Shown one piece after another: positions 1 to 5,429 of a DNA stretch of 6,030 nt; position 1 is the first letter of the stretch, and the number at the start of each line of letters is the position of its first letter. The notes below the pieces were generated by a model. That model searched no databases and was not told the origin of the DNA. It saw nothing but the letters and a program-made list of their open reading frames with translations. Position numbers and translations under genes: made by a program. The DNA is from Verrucomicrobiota bacterium (GTDB lineage Bacteria > Verrucomicrobiota > Verrucomicrobiia > Chthoniobacterales > UBA10450), in NCBI GenBank assembly GCA_003219335.1, contig QHOF01000189.1:1-6030 (forward strand), read 5' to 3'.

Positions 1-730
1 TCCACACGGCCGTGTGGGAGTCTCGTGCGTCAGGCGCGTTGGTTGTGCCGGTGGCTGTCCAGGTATTGTCAGTGCATGCTGCCCCATCCGGTATCTTCGG
101 AAGCGTATAACTACTATTCGCAGGTGCCATTACCTGAGGCATCATCTCACTATGGTTTCTACCGGTCGCTGCCGGAAGCGCTCGTAGATCAGCATCCTCC
201 CGCTGCCCCAACTCGTGGTGAATTCTTTGTTCGTAGGAATAGGAGCTTGCCACCAAACGTTCCGCTAACACGGGGCGGGCCAGACATTCCGCGATAATAA
301 ACGGATCGTTCCCGAGCGCTTCAAATAGTTCGCGCAACACCTCCGTCTGTTTGGTGTGCTGCGCCATGCGGTCCATTTCGGCCTGTAACTGCTCAGCGGT
401 AATCGGCCGTTGCCAGTAATCCTCCAGCGCCTGTGAGCGCAGATAATCTGCGACTTTCTTCTCCAGCTGCGCCTGAGACATCACTGCATCCAACGATGGC
501 TTGCGATCAGGGCGCTCTTTCGGCCAGATCCGGTGGCGCCAATAGACTTCTTCAATGGCTTGCTGATAGGACACACGCTCCGCAAATGTGAGCGTTCTTT
601 GGGAAACTTTCGCCGGCGTTTCGGAATGCAGGAAAGCTAGCAATGTCCCAGTCACGATGGAAGATACGGCTCCGCAAACAAGCAGGGCGATTGAAGCGCG
701 GGCAGATTGAGAGGTTGATTTTTCTAGCAT
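1..730 (-). CDS. Membrane-anchored SurA-like/Kelch-repeat fusion protein, 3' end outside window
   Basis: The frame is open from the ATG at 728-730 to the left edge: 243 codons plus one base, no stop. Residues 12-34 are hydrophobic (ASIALLVCG...TLLAFL), a signal peptide or membrane anchor. Residues 45-160 are charged and probably helical, with EEVYWRHRIWPKE at 60-72 and YWQRPITAEQLQAEM at 105-119. From memory, this resembles the N-terminal region of SurA/PpiC-type proteins and occurs fused to Kelch repeats in Acidobacteriota and Verrucomicrobiota. After a low-complexity linker (about 162-218), CTDNTWTATGTTNAPDAR (219-236) and DSHTAVW (237-243) match the start of a Kelch blade, so a beta-propeller should follow beyond the window. 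The protein is probably exported and outward-facing; its substrate is unknown. The start has no Shine-Dalgarno sequence: the bases before the ATG on this strand read CCTCCT, the opposite polarity. In-frame GTG codons lie further upstream near 793-802, so the start could be wrong. Confidence 0.82.
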   Translation of the reverse strand, partial: MLEKSTSQSARASIALLVCGAVSSIVTGTLLAFLHSETPAKVSQRTLTFAERVSYQQAIEEVYWRHRIWPKERPDRKPSLDAVMSQAQLEKKVADYLRSQALEDYWQRPITAEQLQAEMDRMAQHTKQTEVLRELFEALGNDPFIIAECLARPVLAERLVASSYSYEQRIHHELGQREDADLRALPAATGRNHSEMMPQVMAPANSSYTLPKIPDGAACTDNTWTATGTTNAPDARDSHTAVW

Positions 731-742
731 AGGAGGGCTGCG

Positions 743-790
743 TTGGAATTGTTTAGCTGTCGATCTATGGAATCGGGACGCACGTTTTAG
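743..790 (+). other. Possible 15-codon leader-like reading frame with strong SD
   Basis: AGGAGGG at 731-737 is followed, 5 bases later, by TTG at 743-745. The frame reads MELFSCRSMESGRTF and stops with TAG at 788-790. A hairpin and a T-run begin 6 bases after the stop. The arrangement resembles a tiny translated gene with its own terminator, antisense to the upstream region of the Kelch-fusion gene. The peptide has no recognisable features, no promoter is evident, and a short open frame behind a chance AGGAGG is easy to find, so this is only a candidate. Confidence 0.15.
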
Positions 791-795
791 CACAG

Positions 796-819
796 GCACG
801 TCGCGTGCGCGATTTTTTT
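796..819 (+). terminator. Weak Rho-independent terminator-like hairpin
   Basis: GCACG (796-800), loop TCG and CGTGC (804-808) form a 5-bp GC-rich stem. Seven T follow at 813-819, four bases beyond the stem. The orientation suits only + strand transcription, and no established + strand gene lies upstream. The only candidate it could serve is the 15-codon frame at 743-790. The stem is short and set back from the T-run, so it may be coincidental. Confidence 0.25.
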
Positions 820-827
820 CTGCTGAA

Positions 828-842
828 ATTCGAAATTCGAAT
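828..842. promoter_or_regulatory. Perfect 7+7 palindrome, possible operator
   Basis: ATTCGAA-A-TTCGAAT is a perfect inverted repeat with one central base. It lies about 98 bp upstream of the Kelch-fusion start and 60 bp beyond the stop of the 903-1319 gene. The same stretch can be read as a GAAATTC tandem repeat (825-831 and 832-838). Its size and symmetry suit binding of a dimeric regulator. I cannot name a family, and I see no good promoter elements beside it. Confidence 0.35.
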
Positions 843-902
843 CTCCCGATCGTCGCGCTGATACTCCGAAAGAAAGCGTTGAAGCCGGGTGAGAGTAACC
901 AG

Positions 903-1319
903 TCAGGGTTTCCCGCGAAGTTCTCGCACCGTCAGCGCCGGGCGGCCATTCACGGGTGCGTACGTTGCTTCAGCTTTGCCATCGCTGCGTATGAAGCGCC
1001 GTTCCCTGGCCGTACTATCCAGCTTCCACGTCGCGCCGGCGCGATTGGCCTTTAGGAATCTCGCGATTTCCTTCTCGGAAAGATCAGTGCCTTTCACATG
1101 GAAATAGCTCTCCGAAACGCTCCGGCCATTAGCAAAGGTCACCTGGTAAAGATACCGATCTTTTTTGTAAAGGACGCTTACCGTCCCATCGTCGCGCAGG
1201 TGTCTCTCCATTATCGCACCATACGCATCATCGACTTGATCGTAGCCGTCGCCCAAGCTTCCGGAGACCAGGCTCGCGGCTGCGAAGACGCTGAAGGAAA
1301 GAACGAGAAACTTTTTCAT
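903..1319 (-). CDS. Small secreted protein of unknown function
   Basis: This encodes 138 residues from the ATG at 1317-1319; the stop is TGA at 903-905. I chose this start because MKKFLVLSFSVFAAASLVSG is a standard Sec signal peptide (basic MKK, hydrophobic core, small residues near 18-21). A start 3 codons upstream (1328) or 16 codons upstream (1367) is also open, and none has a clear Shine-Dalgarno sequence. The mature part has a first section, GYDQVDDAYGAIMERH (25-40), then alternating strands (TVSVLYKKDRYLYQVTF, 46-62). A helix, LSEKEIARFLKANRAG (80-95), comes next, followed by a basic C-terminal section ending VRELRGKP. The pattern of a short helix then strands around 'G..V......G' loosely recalls small envelope domains such as SmpA/BamE, but this is not a firm match. 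There are no cysteines, so it is not a lipoprotein. The gene diverges from the 1372 gene across 52 bp. I do not recognise a function. Confidence 0.78.
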   Translation of the reverse strand: MKKFLVLSFSVFAAASLVSGSLGDGYDQVDDAYGAIMERHLRDDGTVSVLYKKDRYLYQVTFANGRSVSESYFHVKGTDLSEKEIARFLKANRAGATWKLDSTARERRFIRSDGKAEATYAPVNGRPALTVRELRGKP

Positions 1320-1371
1320 GATTGTCATTGCGACAGGGTCGGCCAATCGGCAAGCTCGGAATTCCATCTGA
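1320..1371. promoter_or_regulatory. Short divergent start region
   Basis: Only 52 bp separate the starts of two divergent genes, so their promoters must overlap here or reach into the opposite coding sequence. I see no clear -35/-10 pair on either strand. A weak GGAA (1358-1361) lies 10 bases before the + strand ATG. The compact arrangement makes shared regulation possible, which is inference. Confidence 0.25.
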
Positions 1372-1701
1372 ATGGAGCCGCCACCGCTGCCTACTAAGAA
1401 ACGTTTTCCGTGGATTTTTTATTGGATCGTTCTCGCTCTCATCATTCTTGTCGCATTGGCGCCACTGGGCTCCGTGGTCACGTGTGGTGTAATCGCTAAC
1501 GCGCACGGCTGCCATGTGGACGAAGGCTCGGTTCATCCCTGTATCATCAACGGAAAAGATTATGGTCAGCTTCTTTATACGCTCGGCGTAGCCGGTTGGT
1601 TGATGCTTGTTACTCTTCCCGCTGGAGTATTTGCATTTATGATTTGGCTCATCGTTCTGGTCTTCCATCGTGCAAGCTGGCGAAGGCGCTTCTCAAGCTG
1701 A
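1372..1701 (+). CDS. Conserved two-helix inner-membrane protein of unknown function
   Basis: This encodes 109 residues, ATG to TGA at 1699-1701. A proline-rich cytoplasmic tail, MEPPPLPTKKR (1-11), leads into a first membrane helix at about 14-37. A polar loop of about 30 residues follows, containing HGCHVDEGSVHPC (45-57) and GKDYGQLLYT (61-70). A second long hydrophobic segment (about 71-98) ends in HRASWRRR. The basic residues at both ends place both termini in the cytoplasm and the loop outside by the positive-inside rule. Cys47 and Cys57 flank the loop and could form a disulfide; Cys38 sits at the end of helix 1. From memory, the combination of PPPLP, the GC.VDEG..HPC loop and the GW.ML.TLP.G helix recurs in uncharacterised proteins of several phyla, which supports a real gene. 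The start has only a weak GGAA upstream. No function is known to me. Confidence 0.8.
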   Translation: MEPPPLPTKKRFPWIFYWIVLALIILVALAPLGSVVTCGVIANAHGCHVDEGSVHPCIINGKDYGQLLYTLGVAGWLMLVTLPAGVFAFMIWLIVLVFHRASWRRRFSS

Positions 1702-1705
1702 TTTC

Positions 1706-1725
1706 GCCCATGCCTGGCATGGCGC
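1706..1725. terminator. Hairpin between convergent genes
   Basis: CCATGC (1708-1713), loop CTG and GCATGG (1717-1722) form a perfect 6-bp stem. Two further pairs are possible if C1723 is bulged. It fills most of the 33-bp gap between the + strand stop at 1701 and the - strand stop at 1735, where a bidirectional terminator would be expected. Neither strand has a proper T-run after the stem, so intrinsic termination would be weak. Confidence 0.35.
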
Positions 1726-1734
1726 AGCTCCTGT

Positions 1735-3189
1735 TTAGCTCGTTCTGAAGGCTTTTAATTTGCGGCCGAGCGCGGAAGAAAGCGAAGCGCCCAACAGCAC
1801 CACGAACCCAGCGACACAAACCCACGCGAACCAGTCGCCGGCGCGCGTGTAGAATGTTTCCTCGCGCGCGACATTCATCTTTCCGGTAAGAGATACAAAG
1901 CGACCGGGCACCGTCGAGGTTTCCGCCAGAATGCGACCGCGATTATCGCTGAGAGTCAACACACCGTTGCGCGCCGCGCGCGCGAGCGCGAAACCATTCT
2001 CGACACCGCGCAGTATGGCCATGCGCGAGTGCAGCCAGCGATCAATGTTGAAATCCCATGCGGGCACTAGCAGTAAATTCGCACTTTCAGCTGCGTATTG
2101 GCGACTGAGCTTGGGGAAATCCATGTCCTTGCAAATTTGCAGTCCCCAACGTCCGGACGGTTCGCCGAGAGTCACTCGCGCGCGTCCCGGCTTTTCTGGT
2201 TCGACACCCGGAATGAGATGATGTTTGTCGTAGTTCGCCTGCAATTGGCCATCCGGCGAATAAAAGCGGGAAGAATTGAAGGCGCCCGATGGCGTTTGCC
2301 GAACAAGGCCAACGATAATTGCCGCGTGAGCGGCTGCCGCAGCTGAAGAAAAGAGCGCATCCAGTTGCCCTAGAGCGCTCTCGCTGATGCGCCCGATTTT
2401 CTCCGGAAGCACAACCGCCCGCGTTCCAGTCGGCGTAACGTGGCGGACCTCGTCGGCGTACTCACGAAAAAGCTCCAGCGTTTGCTCTTCAGTTCCAAGA
2501 TACACGCTCATCGGCACATCCTTTGCGCTGAGCGTCACGGCTACCGGTTGAGCCAAAGGATTGGCGTGCAAACGCCATTCGCCAAAAACGAATACTGTGC
2601 ACACGATGACGCCCACAGCGATGGCGAGGCTGCGGCGTTGCGCTGATTTTCCCAGGCCGCTGAGGAGAGCTGCCACTGCGCTGGCAAACAGAAGCACAAC
2701 GAAACTAATTCCCCAAAGACCGGTCACCGAAGCGATCTGGATCACGGGGAGACAATTCATTTGTGTGTAGGCGAGATTGCCCCACGTGCTGTGAGGCGAC
2801 ACGAGCGCGTTCAGATATGCGCAGGTTACCCAGTAAACAGGGAAAGCGAGTGACGCGAGGAAGAGCAGCCCGCGCCGAACAAACCCGCGCATGAATAGAA
2901 CACCCAATCCGAAAACCACGGGAGGAATTACGAAGTACAGGATGATGACTTGCAGCGGCAGTTCCATCTCATGCCTGACGTAGTTCCATTGATTCATTTC
3001 GCCGAGGAGCCATGCGATTGAACCGAGCAGAAAAGCGACGACGCCGTGAACTCGTGGTGCAATTGCCAGCACCGGAACAGGCGCCAACCAGAGCAACCAC
3101 CAAATCGGATGCAGCCCGGTGCCGAAATAAAAAAATACCGCTGAGGTGAGACCGGCAACGACGATGAGAAAGAAAATGTAAAGTTTCAG
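1735..3189 (-). CDS. Apolipoprotein N-acyltransferase-like nitrilase-superfamily membrane protein
   Basis: This encodes 484 residues if the CTG at 3187-3189 is the start, with TAA at 1735-1737. The layout is that of Lnt, which adds the third acyl chain to lipoproteins at the periplasmic face of the inner membrane. Hydrophobic segments lie at about 3-22, 29-46, 50-63, 78-100, 105-126, 150-176 and 186-203. A carbon-nitrogen hydrolase domain covers about 210-435, and a last helix lies at 453-472. The triad is visible: Glu263 in VVLPEK, Lys322 in YDKHHLIPG and Cys353 in LQICKDMDFP. GNLAYTQMN and GLWGISFVV before the hydrolase domain are also Lnt-like. E. coli Lnt has ICYE after the catalytic Cys; this protein has ICKD, and HLIPGVE replaces HLVPFGE. 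It may therefore be a divergent paralogue rather than the main Lnt. It follows the amidohydrolase gene by 20 bp, probably in one operon. The first ATG/GTG/TTG-type start, TTG at 3096, would cut off the first helix. Confidence 0.85.
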   Translation of the reverse strand: MKLYIFFLIVVAGLTSAVFFYFGTGLHPIWWLLWLAPVPVLAIAPRVHGVVAFLLGSIAWLLGEMNQWNYVRHEMELPLQVIILYFVIPPVVFGLGVLFMRGFVRRGLLFLASLAFPVYWVTCAYLNALVSPHSTWGNLAYTQMNCLPVIQIASVTGLWGISFVVLLFASAVAALLSGLGKSAQRRSLAIAVGVIVCTVFVFGEWRLHANPLAQPVAVTLSAKDVPMSVYLGTEEQTLELFREYADEVRHVTPTGTRAVVLPEKIGRISESALGQLDALFSSAAAAAHAAIIVGLVRQTPSGAFNSSRFYSPDGQLQANYDKHHLIPGVEPEKPGRARVTLGEPSGRWGLQICKDMDFPKLSRQYAAESANLLLVPAWDFNIDRWLHSRMAILRGVENGFALARAARNGVLTLSDNRGRILAETSTVPGRFVSLTGKMNVAREETFYTRAGDWFAWVCVAGFVVLLGASLSSALGRKLKAFRTS

Positions 3190-3195
3190 AGAGAA

Positions 3196-3199
3196 CTCC
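3196..3199 (-). promoter_or_regulatory. Ribosome binding site GGAG that decides the CTG start
   Basis: Read on the - strand, GGAG is followed by the six bases TTCTCT and then CTG at 3189-3187. The spacing is good. No ATG, GTG or TTG occurs in this frame between the overlap with the upstream gene and the TTG at 3096. This is why the start of the Lnt-like gene is placed at the CTG. Confidence 0.5.
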
Positions 3200-3209
3200 G
3201 CGTACCGAT

Positions 3210-4883
3210 TTACCGCGCAGCGTACACGACCTTGCCGCCCACAATCGTGGTTTCCACTTTTACATTGCGAATGGCTTCCGGTTTGAGGTCGAAGATGTTG
3301 CCGGTCAGGATGACCATGTCGGCCAGTTTGCCGGGCGCGATCGATCCCTTGTCGTGCTCTTGAAATTCGGCAAATGCCGCGCCCATGGTGTAGGCTTCCA
3401 CCGCTTCGGGCAGCGTGATCTTTTCCTCGGGAATCCAGCCAGCGGGATTCTTGCCATCAAGCGTGGCGCGGGTGACTGCGGCGTAAAGTCCCAGCACGGG
3501 ATTAAGCGGAGCGACAGGCCAGTCGGTCCCAAAAGCCAGCGTCACGCCGTGATCGAGGAAACTGCGCCAAGCGTAGCTGCATCGCGCGCGGTCGTGGCCC
3601 AGAGGTTTTTCTGCCCAGCGACCATCGTCGATGGCGTGATACGGCTGCATCGAAGCGATCACGTGCAGCTTCGCAAACCGCGCAAAATCTTTCTGAGCCA
3701 TGTGCTGCGCGTGCTCGATGGTAAAGCGCCGGTCATGGTAACCGTGTTGCTTTTCGATATCGCCGAAGATGTCGAGCATCATGGAAATCGCGCGGTCGCC
3801 GATGGCATGAACGCGCACCTGCAATCCGGCGGCATCGGCCTGCATTAACCGGTCGCGCATGGCGCCGGGCGGATGCATTTCATCGCTCAACAGGCCGCGG
3901 TTTCCCGGGTCATCGGCGAACTGCTCAAACATGTAAGCGGTTCTTGAGCCTAACGAGCCGTCGGCATAGCCCTTTACTGCGCCGAGCCGCAAGTAAGTCG
4001 AACCCCACGCGTGGCGAATGCCAACTTTTGCCTGGTCCTGCCACTGGGTCTCCATCGGCACCGCGTAAATCCGCGTGGTGAGTTCGCCGTTTTCCGCGAG
4101 CTCGGAGTACGCCGCCACCTCGGCAAACTCCGGATTCATGTGCTGCACGCTGGTGACGCCCAGCGATGCGGCATGTTCCAGCGCCCGGCGAGCAGCGCGC
4201 AGTCGTTGCTCGTGCGCCATCGGCGGAATCGCCTTTTGGATCAGGTCCTGCGCCGCGTCCTTGAAAATGCCGGTGGGATTTCCGCTCGCGTCGCGCATGA
4301 TTACTCCGCCCGGAACATCGGGAGTCTTCGCGTTAATGCCGGCCAGCTTCATGGCTGCTGAGTTGGCGAGCGTCTCGTGTCCGTCGTAGCGATTTACGAA
4401 GACCGGTGTGTGACCGGTTACCGGGTCAACGAGCTCTTTGGTCGGAAGCTGCGGGTTAGGCCATTTTGTTTCATCCCAGCGGCCGCCCAGAATCCACCCG
4501 CCTTTCGGCGTCTTTTTCACCTGCTCCGCGATCTGCCCGGCGAACTCCTGCGGGGTTGCTGCGTCTGTTAGGTTAACTTCATCCAGCTGCGCCCCACCGT
4601 CGATGAAATGCACATGCGCATCATTGAACCCGGGCAGCACGAGTTTGCCGCCGGCATCAATCACTTTGGTTTGCGGGCTGCGCCACAAGTCAATTTCCGC
4701 GCGCGAGCCCACGGCCACGATGCGATCGCCGATCACCGCCACTGCTTCCGCCCTGGGATGCTGTTTATCTACCGTATAAATCGCGGCGTTCGTTACGATC
4801 AAAGTTGCCGCTGGCTTTGGCTCGCTGTTCGCCCAGACGCTCGTCATAAGTAACAACAAATAAACCGCAAGGTTACGTTTCAT
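3210..4883 (-). CDS. Exported YtcJ-type amidohydrolase (Amidohydro_3 family)
   Basis: This encodes 557 residues from the ATG at 4881-4883 to TAA at 3210-3212, a usual length for the family. I chose this start because MKRNLAVYLLLLMTSVWA-NS is a clean signal peptide with a probable cut after Ala18. The open frame reaches 5015, but its extra 44 residues (MRIPGYQSGCS...) look unlike protein and would overlap the divergent gene at 4982. An N-terminal strand-rich section (27-85) is followed by the barrel. The metal motif DAHVH gives His90 and His92. KGYADGSLGSR lies at 304-314, VHAIGDRA at 358-365 (His359), IEHAQ at 389-393 (His391) and GTDWPV at 452-457 (Asp454). The C-terminus returns to the strand section with GKLADMVIL (518-526) and VGGKVVY. 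All the expected metal ligands are present, so the enzyme should be active. Family members hydrolyse amide or formamide bonds, and the substrate here cannot be read from sequence. The signal peptide implies a periplasmic enzyme. It is probably co-transcribed with the Lnt-like gene. Confidence 0.93.
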   Translation of the reverse strand: MKRNLAVYLLLLMTSVWANSEPKPAATLIVTNAAIYTVDKQHPRAEAVAVIGDRIVAVGSRAEIDLWRSPQTKVIDAGGKLVLPGFNDAHVHFIDGGAQLDEVNLTDAATPQEFAGQIAEQVKKTPKGGWILGGRWDETKWPNPQLPTKELVDPVTGHTPVFVNRYDGHETLANSAAMKLAGINAKTPDVPGGVIMRDASGNPTGIFKDAAQDLIQKAIPPMAHEQRLRAARRALEHAASLGVTSVQHMNPEFAEVAAYSELAENGELTTRIYAVPMETQWQDQAKVGIRHAWGSTYLRLGAVKGYADGSLGSRTAYMFEQFADDPGNRGLLSDEMHPPGAMRDRLMQADAAGLQVRVHAIGDRAISMMLDIFGDIEKQHGYHDRRFTIEHAQHMAQKDFARFAKLHVIASMQPYHAIDDGRWAEKPLGHDRARCSYAWRSFLDHGVTLAFGTDWPVAPLNPVLGLYAAVTRATLDGKNPAGWIPEEKITLPEAVEAYTMGAAFAEFQEHDKGSIAPGKLADMVILTGNIFDLKPEAIRNVKVETTIVGGKVVYAAR

Positions 4884-4981
4884 AATAATATCACGAACCC
4901 GGAAGATTTGTTTTCGCTTGGAGCCTGCTCGGTCAAGATCAAAGCAGACTGCTGTTACAGTGCTAGACTCATTGATGCAAC
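4884..4981. promoter_or_regulatory. Divergent promoter region with overlapping small palindromes
   Basis: These 98 bp lie between the starts of the amidohydrolase (-) and the acetyltransferase (+), so they should hold both promoters. AGCAG-A-CTGCT (4943-4953) and CTGT-T-ACAG (4952-4960) are two overlapping perfect inverted repeats. Directly after them, TGCTAGACT (4961-4969) resembles an extended -10 element for the + strand gene, but no good -35 precedes it. On the - strand, TTGACC (4936-4931) resembles a -35, without a convincing -10. Neither start codon has a clear Shine-Dalgarno sequence. Confidence 0.35.
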
Positions 4982-5407
4982 ATGAGCAACCAGATTGATA
5001 CCCGGGAATTCTCAATTAACGATTACAAAGCGGCGCTGCAGCTGTGGCAGCGAGTGGAAGGTATCGAGATCGCGGAGGGCGATGACCAGCGAGGCATCGC
5101 TCAATTTCTGGAGCGCAATCCAGGATTGAGCCGCGTCGCTATGGATGGATCCGCCGTAATCGGCGTGGCGCTTTGTGGCCATGATGGGCGCCGCGGACAC
5201 ATTTATCATCTGGCGGTTGATCCCGATTATCAGGGACGCGGACTCGGCAAACGTTTACTCCACGAGTGTCTGGACAGTCTGCGCCGGGTCGGGCTTGAGC
5301 GAGCGATTATTATGGTAGCGAATGACAATCCTCGCGGGCGGGGGTTTTGGCTTCGCTACGGCTGGGAGGAAATTCCTGGCGCTGTCCCGATGGGAATTGA
5401 TCTGTAG
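4982..5407 (+). CDS. GNAT-family N-acetyltransferase, YpeA-like
   Basis: This encodes 141 residues, ATG to TAG at 5405-5407, a normal length for a single GNAT domain. The first part, REFSINDYKAALQLWQRVEG (8-27), is the usual opening of YpeA-type members. Strand VAMDGSAVIGVALCGHDGRRG (52-72) leads to the acetyl-CoA motif: HLAVDPDYQGRGLGKRLL (76-93), with the pyrophosphate-binding loop QGRGLG at 84-89. Motif B is represented by VANDNPRGRGFWLRYGWEE (112-130). The cofactor site is complete, so the protein should bind acetyl-CoA. Its acceptor is unknown; GNAT substrates range from small amines to protein N-termini. It is cytoplasmic, with no signal peptide. The MtnA-like gene starts 22 bp downstream on the same strand, which suggests co-transcription, but no shared role is established. 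Confidence 0.92.
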   Translation: MSNQIDTREFSINDYKAALQLWQRVEGIEIAEGDDQRGIAQFLERNPGLSRVAMDGSAVIGVALCGHDGRRGHIYHLAVDPDYQGRGLGKRLLHECLDSLRRVGLERAIIMVANDNPRGRGFWLRYGWEEIPGAVPMGIDL

Positions 5408-5429
5408 CGAGTCGATCCATTGCCAAGGT

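Noticed and set aside
25..297. Open frame of 90 codons on the + strand
   Set aside because: It lies opposite the Kelch-fusion gene, whose translation carries recognisable protein sequence throughout; this frame has no protein-like pattern.
825..842. GAAATTC tandem copies as a CRISPR or satellite start
   Set aside because: There are only two adjacent 7-base copies with no spacers; the palindrome explains the stretch better.
1228..1668. Open frame of 146 codons on the - strand
   Set aside because: It overlaps both small divergent genes, and its translation is rich in scattered charged residues with no domain pattern; it is a shadow.
2969..3244. Open frame of 91 codons on the - strand over the amidohydrolase/Lnt junction
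   Set aside because: Its Arg- and Ser-rich translation is a shifted reading of the Lnt-like N-terminus, which in the correct frame encodes membrane helices.
4884..5015. Longer N-terminus for the amidohydrolase, starting at 5015
   Set aside because: The extra 44 residues would put a cysteine-rich tail before a clean signal peptide and would overlap the start of the divergent acetyltransferase gene.
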